The notes under the pieces: model-generated
Told to the model about the DNA's origin: nothing
What the model saw: only the letters and a program-made list of their open reading frames with translations
Databases searched by the model: none
Translations under genes and position numbers: made by a program
Shown here: piece after piece, positions 1 to 6,127 of the stretch
Numbering within the stretch: the stretch's first letter is position 1
Layout: each line of letters starts with the position of its first letter
NCBI GenBank assembly: GCA_900553145.1
Contig: USCL01000224.1
Span: 1 to 6,239 of the forward strand
Direction: 5' to 3'
Length of the DNA: 6,239 nucleotides
Origin: an uncultured Desulfovibrio sp.
Lineage (GTDB): Bacteria > Desulfobacterota > Desulfovibrionia > Desulfovibrionales > Desulfovibrionaceae

Positions 1-3
1 GGT

Positions 4-57
4 TTGGGGAAGGGAGGGAGGCCCCTTCTGGAGAAGGGGCCTCCCTCCCTTCCCCAA
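4..57. repeat. Long perfect inverted repeat (hairpin), left edge
   Basis: Bases 4-29 pair without mismatch to 32-57, giving a 26-bp stem with only two bases (GG) between the arms. The left arm is purine-rich on its outer side (TTGGGGAAGGG...) and has a CCCCTTCT core. Read on the minus strand, the turn is TTCTCCAGAA. The same turn occurs in the hairpin at 6181-6234, so the two belong to one repeat family. No gene is encoded. Plausible roles are a terminator or mRNA 3'-end stabiliser, or a dispersed intergenic repeat. The inward (plus) side is followed by a T-rich stretch (TTCTTCTTCC), which fits termination of transcription arriving from the left. The pairing is read directly; the function is inferred. 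Confidence 0.8.
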
Positions 58-86
58 TTCTTCTTCCTTTCCCTCCTCCCCTCAAT

Positions 87-120
87 AAAAAACCCCCTCG
101 GGCATTGCTGCCTTTGGGGG
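87..120 (-). terminator. Intrinsic terminator for the 126-residue gene
   Basis: On the minus strand a CCCCC/GGGGG stem (120-116 with 97-93) encloses an AAA/CGA internal loop and an inner GGCA/TGCC stem with a four-base loop. Six T residues follow (92-87). This is the first clear terminator downstream of the minus-strand gene that ends at 287. That transcript would therefore carry about 165 bases of untranslated 3' sequence (286-121), in which I see no gene, only a 10-bp TCCATATGGA palindrome touching the stop codon. Confidence 0.7.
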
Positions 121-286
121 CTTCGGAGGCGTACCAGCGCGCCCACCTGCGCACCGGAACATACTGCACCTGAAAACAGAGATATTCTAAACGGAAGGGG
201 TTGAAGGAACCGCCAGGGTCAGGGGAGACGCCCCGCGGACAGGCTGCTAGGCGAACGTCACTGTTCCTGCCCTTCTTCCATATGGA

Positions 287-667
287 TCAAGCGTGTCCAA
301 GCTCCTTCTTGAGCCATTCCTTAATGACCGGCAGGGGCTCAAAAACGCCCTTGAGGGAGCCATACTCATCCCGGAACGCTTTCGCAAGCGGCTCCGGCAA
401 CGGAACGCTCACCAGATCATCGGCGGATTCGGAATTACGGCGTACCAGCCGTACCTTCAGGGGGTCCTGCCACGCATCCACGACAAAATAGGTGGCTACG
501 TCGCTCTTGGAACGAACCGGCGGATGCTCGGAACGCCAATCGTTATTGCCCCACTCCAAATAAAGAGTCACCGCCATCTCGGGCGTCAGGTTCCAATCGA
601 TCTGCTGGTCGGAAAACGCCGCCAGCGGAGAAGCCGTATTCGTAGAGGAAAGGTGCGCTGTTTTCAT
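287..667 (-). CDS. Conserved-looking hypothetical cytoplasmic protein, 126 aa
   Basis: The gene encodes 126 residues with no signal peptide or membrane segment, so the protein is probably cytoplasmic. The start ATG (667-665) is preceded by GGTGGAG six bases upstream, which supports it. The first 20 residues are low-complexity (Ser/Thr/Ala). The likely folded part begins near residue 21 and includes a motif at 27-42 (LTPEMAVTLYLEWGNN), an HPPVRSK segment at 48-54, a beta-rich stretch at 58-77, and an acidic/aromatic C-terminal tail (VIKEWLKKELGHA). From memory it resembles a small conserved hypothetical family annotated in Desulfovibrio genomes (possibly the DVU_0772-type family). I cannot verify that and assign no function. 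It lies 73 bp downstream of zraR on the same strand with no terminator between, so it can be read through from zraSR. It also has its own promoter at 712-740 and an operator-like repeat there. Confidence 0.85.
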   Translation of the reverse strand: MKTAHLSSTNTASPLAAFSDQQIDWNLTPEMAVTLYLEWGNNDWRSEHPPVRSKSDVATYFVVDAWQDPLKVRLVRRNSESADDLVSVPLPEPLAKAFRDEYGSLKGVFEPLPVIKEWLKKELGHA

Positions 668-703
668 GATTCACTCCACCTTTGCAAGGGAACATTCAGT
701 GTG

Positions 704-724
704 TTGATCATTTAATAGTATCAA
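704..724. promoter_or_regulatory. Possible operator: TTGAT-N11-ATCAA inverted repeat
   Basis: TTGAT at 704-708 and ATCAA at 720-724 form an inverted repeat of 5-bp arms with an 11-base AT-rich spacer. It is centred over the -10 region of the promoter at 712-740, where a bound repressor would block polymerase. Arms of 5 bp arise by chance fairly often in AT-rich DNA, so this is a weak call with no regulator assigned. Confidence 0.25.
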
Positions 725-740
725 TTCCTATTTCTGTCAA
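712..740 (-). promoter_or_regulatory. Sigma-70-type promoter of the 126-residue gene
   Basis: On the minus strand there is a perfect -35 TTGACA (740-735), a 17-base spacer, and a -10-like TATTAA (717-712). The predicted transcript start is near 705, leaving a leader of about 38 bases before the ATG at 667. The -35 directly abuts the zraR stop codon (743-741). The gene can thus be expressed independently of the two-component operon. The -10 is only a partial match (4/6). Confidence 0.6.
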
Positions 741-2120
<1,380 letters not shown>

Positions 2121-2468
2121 CTCATACCTCCTCGCCTCCGGCGCAATGAGCCCGGCAGCTTGCACCCGTCAGGAAAAACGCTTCCCGGGCTCCTCCGCGC
2201 CGCCGATACCGTACCCGCCGGAACCTCCCGGCGGCAGCGCAACATCCGTCTCCCCACCCCTTCACCGCCGCGGAGAGAAAAACTCCGCCACAGCCCGCGA
2301 AGGCACGCGCCCCGCCTCACCGCAGAGCCGGGGACACCCGTACAATCCAATAATAGTCACGCCGCCCCAATCGTCAGCACTTCTTCCGAAAGTCTTTTTT
2401 GGCAAAAAGGGAAGGGGCGGGAACCCGCGGCGACCGACAGCGTTTCTTCGCAACATTCTCCTTCCCTT
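2121..2468 (-). other. 348-bp spacer between zraS and zraR
   Basis: No convincing gene is seen here. On the minus strand a 39-residue open frame (2476-2357) starts at an ATGA overlapping the end of zraS. A 64-residue frame (2456-2262) has an AAGGAG almost touching its ATG, and a 77-residue frame (2350-2117) overlaps the zraR start. All three have low-complexity, Arg/Pro/Gly-rich translations typical of noncoding GC-rich DNA. Other contents are a 6-bp GCGGAG/CTCCGC hairpin (2270-2288) with an A-rich loop, a C(T)5-TGGC-(A)5G inverted repeat near 2394-2409, and a candidate promoter (2350-2377). Two-component genes in one operon are normally adjacent or overlapping, so the gap is notable. Confidence 0.6.
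2350..2377 (-). promoter_or_regulatory. Candidate sigma-70 promoter for zraR
   Basis: Minus-strand CTGACG (2377-2372, 4/6 to TTGACA), a 16-base spacer and TATTAT (2355-2350, 5/6 to TATAAT) could start a separate zraR transcript near 2343 with a leader of about 220 bases. This would supply basal regulator before sigma-54 activation. The motif is degenerate and no sigma-54 element was found in the spacer, so confidence is low. Confidence 0.3.
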
Positions 2469-4238
2469 TCATTCATGCTGCCCCCGGCCCCCGTTCTCCC
2501 CGCCCAAGGGCAGCAGCAGCCGGAAAACGGCGCCCTGCTCCGGTTCGGACGTGACGGAAATGCTCCCGCCGTGGGCTTCCATGATTTTATGCACCGTGGC
2601 GAGGCCAAGCCCGGTCCCCTGCCCCTTGGTGGTGAAGTAGGGATCGAAAATGTGCGGCAGGGCGTCCGGCGCGATGCCCATCCCGGTATCCCGGATTTCC
2701 AGACGCAGGGCGTCGGGCTCGGGCTGCAGCGACAGGGAAAGCTCTCCGCCGTCCGGCATGGCCTCAAGCCCGTTCAGGCACAGGTTCAGGATCACCTGAC
2801 GCATCCTGTCCGGATCGAGGGCCACGTCCGGCAGGAATTCGGGCGCGTCGAAACGGATGCTCACGTTATGGCTGGCGGCGTCCTGCCCGATGAGGCGGAG
2901 CGTATCTTCGATCAAACGCCGCATCCCGGTCATGCGGGGCCGGATGTCCGTAGGCCGGGAGAGGCCTATCAAATCGCCGATGGCCCGGTTGAGGCGTTCC
3001 ACCTCTTTGACCATCACCTGCGCCGCTTCCCGATCCGCGCTGCCTTCGGGGAACCGGCCCCCGAAATACGTGGCATAGCCCTTGATGGAACTGAGCGGGT
3101 TGCGCAGCTCATGGGCGACGCCGGCGGCGAGGTTCCCCACCGCGGCAAGCTTTTCCCTGCGGCGCACTTCCGCCTCAAGGCGGCGCACTTCCGTAAGATC
3201 GCGCAGGAACATGAGCGAACCAAGGCGGCCTTCATACCCTTCGTTGACGTGCCCGCCGCGTACCGAAATATATTGCTGTTCCTCGCCGTGCCGCAAAGTG
3301 ATTTCCGTATCCGGCAACACCGGTTCCCGCAGCAGCTTCGCCGCCAGTTCCGCCAGCGCCGACGGGAGCACGTCCGCCGGTTTCCTGCCCTGAAACGCCT
3401 TGCCCTTCGCCGGGGCCTCCATGCCGAGCAAGGCCAGCGCCGCCTTGTTCATCCGGGTGATCCGCCCCTTGGCGTCGAACACGACAAGGCCGTCCGGAAG
3501 CGCCACCGCCAGCTCCTCGGCCAGCGCCTCGGCCACCCGCTGCCCCCTCCGCGACGAACGGACCCGCTCCACGGCGTGCAGGCCGAGCAAGGCCAGCATG
3601 CCCGCCAACAGCACCCCCGCCCCGAGCAGCACGGCCCGCTCGCGGTTCTGGGCCTGCGCCACTTCCAACGGGGCAAGGTCAAGCCCGAGGAAAACATAAG
3701 GCAAGGGCCCCACCGCCGGTTCTTCCTGCCGCCCCTCCCCTTTTACCTTGGGATGGAACGTCTTGAAGACCACGAACGCCCGCGAGCCTTCCATATCCAT
3801 GATCGCCCACGAGGGGGTCCCTGAAGGCCGCAATGCCGCGATTGTCCCTGCGCCGAGCTCCCTGCCGCCGTGGGTGCTCAGCACCTCCCCCACGCGCGCG
3901 GGGTTACTGTGCGCGAGGATGGTGCCGTCCGGCATGGTCACGGCGATGAAACGCACGTCGGGCCGATCCGCCAATTCCTCGACGAGATACTGCAGCCGGA
4001 TGCCCGTCCGCGACCGGGTGCCGGAGCGGACGCCGCTTTCCAGCGCCGTGACCAGCGCCACGCCTTTCTCCGCGAGAAAGCGGACCATCGCCGTCTGCGT
4101 GCGGTCGAGCGAAAGCCCCGTGAGGAGCACGACGCCAAAAACAAGCACCAGCGCGGCGCCGAGCGTCCCGAGGAGCGAGCTTCCGCCGCGGACGTTGGCC
4201 TGCTGCGGGGAGGAAGAAAAAAGTCCTGTCGTCTGCAT
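2469..4238 (-). CDS. zraS: Membrane sensor histidine kinase ZraS, with added PAS domain
   Basis: This 589-residue inner-membrane kinase pairs with ZraR. It has a short cytoplasmic N-terminus, TM1 at about 22-42, a periplasmic sensor region at about 43-201, TM2 at about 202-222, a PAS-like domain at about 236-350, a dimerisation/phosphotransfer helix with AHELRNPLSSIKGY (phospho-accepting H376), and a C-terminal ATPase. The ATPase shows an N-box (NLCLNGLEA, N489), G1 DTGMGI (517-522), F-box FDPYFTTK and G2 GTGLGLA (541-547). The periplasmic part (EKGVALVTALESG..., FIAVTMPDGTILAHS) and the catalytic core resemble what I recall of E. coli ZraS, known as the Zn/Pb-responsive partner of ZraP. The enteric protein is about 465 aa; the extra length here is mainly the PAS segment. 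The ATG at 4238 is preferred, with AAAGGA 12 bases upstream. In-frame TTG codons at 4277/4274 lie at or before the predicted transcript start. Confidence 0.93.
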   Translation of the reverse strand: MQTTGLFSSSPQQANVRGGSSLLGTLGAALVLVFGVVLLTGLSLDRTQTAMVRFLAEKGVALVTALESGVRSGTRSRTGIRLQYLVEELADRPDVRFIAVTMPDGTILAHSNPARVGEVLSTHGGRELGAGTIAALRPSGTPSWAIMDMEGSRAFVVFKTFHPKVKGEGRQEEPAVGPLPYVFLGLDLAPLEVAQAQNRERAVLLGAGVLLAGMLALLGLHAVERVRSSRRGQRVAEALAEELAVALPDGLVVFDAKGRITRMNKAALALLGMEAPAKGKAFQGRKPADVLPSALAELAAKLLREPVLPDTEITLRHGEEQQYISVRGGHVNEGYEGRLGSLMFLRDLTEVRRLEAEVRRREKLAAVGNLAAGVAHELRNPLSSIKGYATYFGGRFPEGSADREAAQVMVKEVERLNRAIGDLIGLSRPTDIRPRMTGMRRLIEDTLRLIGQDAASHNVSIRFDAPEFLPDVALDPDRMRQVILNLCLNGLEAMPDGGELSLSLQPEPDALRLEIRDTGMGIAPDALPHIFDPYFTTKGQGTGLGLATVHKIMEAHGGSISVTSEPEQGAVFRLLLPLGGENGGRGQHE

Positions 4239-4288
4239 GGATGCGGCTATTCCTTTCAGGCAAGGGGCATACAACAACGCTGGAACGA

Positions 4289-4304
4289 AGCAAGAAACGC
4301 TCCA
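4289..4304 (-). promoter_or_regulatory. Sigma-54 promoter of zraS(R)
   Basis: On the minus strand, TGGAGCGTTTCTTGCT (4304 to 4289) has the -24 GG and -12 GC in the correct GG-N10-GC spacing. It matches 10 of 12 informative positions of TGGCACG-N4-TTGCW. The predicted start is near 4278, giving a leader of about 40 bases to the zraS ATG at 4238. Its presence suggests that ZraR activates its own operon. Confidence 0.7.
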
Positions 4305-4351
4305 ACCCTCCGGCGCCGGGCGGTCCGGCGGCGTTCAGGCGCCCGGAAGCG

Positions 4352-4367
4352 TGGTATGCTTTTTGCA
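4352..4367 (+). promoter_or_regulatory. Sigma-54 promoter of the 205-residue exported protein
   Basis: TGGTATGCTTTTTGCA has -24 GG at 4353-4354 and -12 GC at 4365-4366 with exact GG-N10-GC spacing and a full TTGCA -12 box. The predicted start is near 4378, leaving a leader of about 114 bases. It is divergent to the zraS sigma-54 promoter, with only 47 bp (4305-4351) between the two -24 boxes. That interval is GC-rich, with a CCGGCGCCGG palindrome at 4310-4319 that could take part in activator binding. Confidence 0.75.
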
Positions 4368-4431
4368 AATTTTTCGGCTATTGACGAGCCCTTCAAAGCT
4401 CACGTACATGTCATACTGTGCAGATTCTGGC

Positions 4432-4447
4432 TCAGGAAGCTTCCTGA
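4432..4447. repeat. 16-bp perfect palindrome in the leader region
   Basis: TCAGGAAGCTTCCTGA is perfectly self-complementary. It lies about 55 bases downstream of the predicted sigma-54 transcript start and 44 bases before the ATG at 4492. No T-run follows, so it is not a terminator. It could be a dimer-binding DNA site (for example for ZraR, since such activators can act from downstream sites) or a 6-bp RNA hairpin with an AGCU loop. Confidence 0.6.
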
Positions 4448-4491
4448 CCATACCTATACTTCATTGCCACCCAAAAAGCGAAAGGGGCTTC

Positions 4492-5109
4492 ATGCAGATA
4501 TATACAGAAAACAGATTCTGTCTGCCGCTGTTTCGCCTGATTATACTGGGGGTTGCGCTATCTGTCTGGAGCGTTCCGGGCAAGGCTTTCGCCACAGGCG
4601 CCTCTTCCGGCGTTCAGGAAGGACAGGCGCGGCAGGCTCCCGAAGGTTCTCCAGCTTCCCAGATGCCGGAAGCCTTTCCCGGTTTTTCTCCGGATACGCC
4701 TTCCAAATGCCCGGCCCTTGCCCCGCAGCGGAACCATGACACCAGCCGGTTCGAAAGCCGCCTGTTCGCCATGCCGCTGCCCGCAAACCTGACCCCCGAA
4801 CAGCAGCAGGCCGCGCTCGCCATCATGCGCGAGGCCGAGCCTTATCTTACGGTCATTCATATCCAACTCCGCCAAACGCTTGTGGAACTTCATAACCTTT
4901 CATTCGCGTCCGACACGCCTCCCGACGCTCTGGCCGTCATCGGTCGCAAGCTTATCCGGCTGCGCACCGAGGCTATCCGGGAATTGCAGCGCATTTCCGC
5001 CCAAATGGAAAAACTCGCCGGATTCAATCCCGGCTGGGGCGCCCGCGTACGCGGCACCAAGGTGGAAAACCTGAACCCGCAGATCCTCAACGAACAAAGC
5101 GTGGAGTGA
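4492..5109 (+). CDS. Exported ZraP/CpxP/Spy-like protein, divergent paralogue (205 aa)
   Basis: The 205-residue protein has a basic N-terminus, a hydrophobic stretch (about 11-28) and a likely signal-peptidase cleavage after AFA (32-34). No lipobox is present, so a soluble periplasmic protein is predicted. Residues 35-95 form a Pro/Ser/Gln-rich linker containing C73. Residues 98-180 carry the helical ZraP/Spy/CpxP-like unit: NLTPEQQQAALAIMREAEPY, then a short break with paired prolines (SDTPPDAL), then a long Arg/Glu-rich helix to KLAGFNPGWG. Unlike the zraP product at 5388 it has no His cluster and is therefore less obviously a zinc binder. A chaperone or accessory periplasmic sensor is possible. 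The ATG at 4492 has AAAGGGG upstream; an in-frame ATG at 4408 has no ribosome site and would bury the signal peptide. It sits behind its own sigma-54 promoter and terminator. Family placement is by fold pattern and context. Confidence 0.8.
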   Translation: MQIYTENRFCLPLFRLIILGVALSVWSVPGKAFATGASSGVQEGQARQAPEGSPASQMPEAFPGFSPDTPSKCPALAPQRNHDTSRFESRLFAMPLPANLTPEQQQAALAIMREAEPYLTVIHIQLRQTLVELHNLSFASDTPPDALAVIGRKLIRLRTEAIRELQRISAQMEKLAGFNPGWGARVRGTKVENLNPQILNEQSVE

Positions 5110-5129
5110 TCCCATCCCCCGGCTTCCAC

Positions 5130-5171
5130 GGCAGCCGTGCTCCTGAACAAGAGCATGGCTGTCTTTTTTTT
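5130..5171 (+). terminator. Strong intrinsic terminator after the 205-residue gene
   Basis: A 13-bp stem (5130-5142 with 5151-5163, including two G-T pairs) with an 8-base loop is followed by eight T residues (5164-5171). It begins 21 bases after the stop codon. It separates this transcript from zraP, which explains why zraP carries its own promoter. Confidence 0.9.
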
Positions 5172-5213
5172 AGCCATACCCGCGCATCCGCCCTTTTCCC
5201 TGTGCGATTCTTA

Positions 5214-5253
5214 TACACTGTCAAATATGCGTGTACAGATTTTATACAGCTTT
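5214..5253. promoter_or_regulatory. Candidate activator-binding region upstream of zraP
   Basis: This AT-rich stretch about 75-110 bp upstream of the zraP sigma-54 promoter has a TACAC (5214-5218) N12 GTGTA (5231-5235) inverted repeat and a direct repeat TACAG(A/C)TTTT at 5234 and 5245. The direct repeats are 11 bp apart, about one helical turn. The distance suits an NtrC-type enhancer, and the AT-rich DNA between it and 5325 would suit bending by IHF. The repeats do not match the E. coli ZraR site as I remember it, and the two promoters do not share an obvious copy. Confidence 0.3.
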
Positions 5254-5324
5254 TCGGAACAACGGGAAGCCCGCCAGAAGTGTTATATTGATGATTACAT
5301 ATAAAATCGAATAGTTAACATGTT

Positions 5325-5340
5325 TGGCACGGGCGTTGCT
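5325..5340 (+). promoter_or_regulatory. Sigma-54 promoter of zraP (near-perfect)
   Basis: TGGCACGGGCGTTGCT matches every informative position of TGGCACG-N4-TTGCW. The predicted start is near 5351, leaving a leader of about 37 bases to the ATG at 5388, with AGGAG at 5376-5380. This is the strongest sigma-54 element in the window, so zraP is likely the most strongly induced gene of the module. Confidence 0.92.
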
Positions 5341-5387
5341 ATATGTTCAGGCAAGAGTGACGAACACAACCTTTCAGGAGAACCTCA

Positions 5388-5897
5388 ATGAGCCTCAATA
5401 AAGCCTCTATCGCCGTAGCACTTGCCGCCTTCATCGCGGTGGGCGGGATTGCCGGGCAGGCGCTGGCAGCGCCTCACGACGGTCACGACGGCCACTGGAG
5501 ACAGCAGAGGTCGTATCAGGACTGCATCTATCAGGCGCTTACGCCGGAAAAGAAGGCGCAGTACGATGCCATCATGAAGGAGTTCGCCGACAAGACCGCG
5601 CCGTTGCGGGATAAGCTCGCGGCCAAGTATATCGAGCTGCGCACGCTCGGCAACAGCCCCACTCCGGACCCGAAGGCCATCGGCAAGGCAACGGAAGAGC
5701 TCGTGGCGCTCCGCAACGAATTCGCCAAAGAACGCGGCGTGATGGTCGACAGGATCGCCAAGGAAGTCGGCATCAATATTTTTCAAGGTAAGGGGCAGGG
5801 GTGCCAGGTTGAACGGCCCCGCCGATGCCCCGCAACAGGGATGACCGTCATGCCAGACGGCCCTCAGCCCGGAGCGGATGCTCCCGCGAGCGAATAA
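5388..5897 (+). CDS. zraP: Periplasmic zinc-resistance-associated protein ZraP
   Basis: This 169-residue precursor has a signal peptide (1-27, cleavage after ALA) and a mature N-terminus with His at 30, 33 and 36 (APHDGHDGHW), a likely metal-binding cluster. The Spy/CpxP/ZraP-type helical domain follows: ALTPEKKAQYDAIMKEF (50-66), APLRDKLAAKYIELRTL (71-87), a TPDP turn, and a helix to about 128. Enteric ZraP is a zinc-dependent periplasmic chaperone that also feeds back on ZraS; this role is inferred here from homology and linkage. The C-terminal tail (about 130-169) is Pro-rich with two Cys (C139, C147) instead of the Gly/His-rich, Cys-containing tail I recall in E. coli. A further Cys lies at C46. 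AGGAG seven bases before the ATG decides the start. Alternative: a generic periplasmic heavy-metal sensor of the same superfamily. Confidence 0.9.
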   Translation: MSLNKASIAVALAAFIAVGGIAGQALAAPHDGHDGHWRQQRSYQDCIYQALTPEKKAQYDAIMKEFADKTAPLRDKLAAKYIELRTLGNSPTPDPKAIGKATEELVALRNEFAKERGVMVDRIAKEVGINIFQGKGQGCQVERPRRCPATGMTVMPDGPQPGADAPASE

Positions 5898-5911
5898 CAA
5901 GCCCCCCTCCA

Positions 5912-5940
5912 GCCGCCGGTCAGTCTCCCTTTCCGGCGGC
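5912..5940 (+). other. GC hairpin after zraP
   Basis: GCCGCCGG (5912-5919) pairs perfectly with CCGGCGGC (5933-5940) around a 13-base loop, 15 bases after the zraP stop. It is followed by GAAAAACC, not T residues, so it is unlikely to terminate alone. It may protect the zraP mRNA 3' end. Confidence 0.5.
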
Positions 5941-5941
5941 G

Positions 5942-5969
5942 AAAAACCCTGACTCCCATCCAGTCAGGG
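5942..5969 (-). terminator. Intrinsic terminator of the 41-residue minus-strand gene
   Basis: On the minus strand CCCTGACT (5969-5962) pairs with AGTCAGGG (5954-5947) around a 7-base loop, followed immediately by five T residues (5946-5942). The TGA stop codon of the small gene (5966-5964) lies inside the first arm. A T-run occurs on the minus side only, so it serves transcription arriving from the right. Confidence 0.7.
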
Positions 5970-6089
5970 GAAACAATAATCGGCACAGCCGTTTACATAT
6001 ACGAGAGCCTCTACGATTTTGAACGACCGGTTCCACCTGACCGTTTCACAGGTGCCTAGCTGAGTCTGTCCGTTCAATGGCAAAGTCAT
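5964..6089 (-). CDS. Candidate small protein, 41 aa, unrecognised
   Basis: A 42-codon frame (ATG 6089-6087, TGA 5966-5964) encodes a 41-residue peptide beginning MTLPLNGQTQLGTCETV and ending VNGCADYCFP. AAGGAGGAGG directly precedes the ATG, an excellent ribosome site although only about 3-5 bases away. The stop lies inside an intrinsic terminator on the same strand. The translation has no Arg/Pro low-complexity bias, a mid-segment FKIVEALVYV and three Cys (14, 35, 39), including CADYC. There is no signal peptide. By my count GC at third positions is about 59%, lower than the flanking genes. It converges on zraP and lies antisense to the zraP 3' region. I recognise no family. No promoter is visible between 6100 and 6239. 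The alternative is a structured noncoding RNA, since the region also folds (see 6019-6077). Confidence 0.5.
   Translation of the reverse strand: MTLPLNGQTQLGTCETVRWNRSFKIVEALVYVNGCADYCFP
6019..6077. repeat. Nested inverted repeats inside the small gene
   Basis: TTGAACG (6019-6025) and CGTTCAA (6071-6077) close a 59-bp segment. Within it CACCTG (6034-6039) and CAGGTG (6049-6054) form a second hairpin with a 9-base loop. A further small hairpin CGGC-ACA-GCCG lies at 5981-5991. Together they suggest a folded RNA on either strand. Confidence 0.45.
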
Positions 6090-6122
6090 CCTCCTCCTTA
6101 CAGAAACCGTATCCTCCTCCTT
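6088..6122 (-). repeat. Duplicated Shine-Dalgarno segment
   Basis: On the minus strand the 12-mer AAGGAGGAGGAT occurs at 6122-6111 and again at 6099-6088, 23 bp apart. The second copy runs into the ATG of the small gene, whereas the first is followed by ATA. A third GGAGGAGGA (6149-6141) sits in the loop of the hairpin at 6128-6159. On the plus strand these read as TCCTCCTCC tracts resembling the 3' end of 16S rRNA. Confidence 0.6.
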
Positions 6123-6127
6123 CCCAT

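Noticed and set aside
2357..2476. 39-residue frame overlapping the zraS stop
   Set aside because: There is no ribosome site of its own apart from possible coupling, and the composition resembles noncoding sequence. It is kept only as part of the spacer finding.
4239..4277. TTG starts lengthening ZraS by up to 13 residues
   Set aside because: They fall at or before the transcript start predicted from the sigma-54 element and lack a ribosome site.
4408..4491. Upstream in-frame ATG adding 28 residues to the 205-residue protein
   Set aside because: There is no ribosome site before it, and the extension would precede and disrupt a good signal peptide. The ATG at 4492 has AAAGGGG.
5383..5410. CCTCAAT, CCTCAAT, CCTCTAT at 10-11 bp spacing across the zraP start
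   Set aside because: The copies are short and mostly dictated by start-region codons; probably chance.
5898..6058. Plus-strand frame continuing past the zraP stop (ends ...YDFERPVPPDRFTGA)
   Set aside because: It looks protein-like but has no ATG, GTG or TTG start, and lower third-position GC than the minus-strand frame. A decayed 3' fragment of another gene remains possible.
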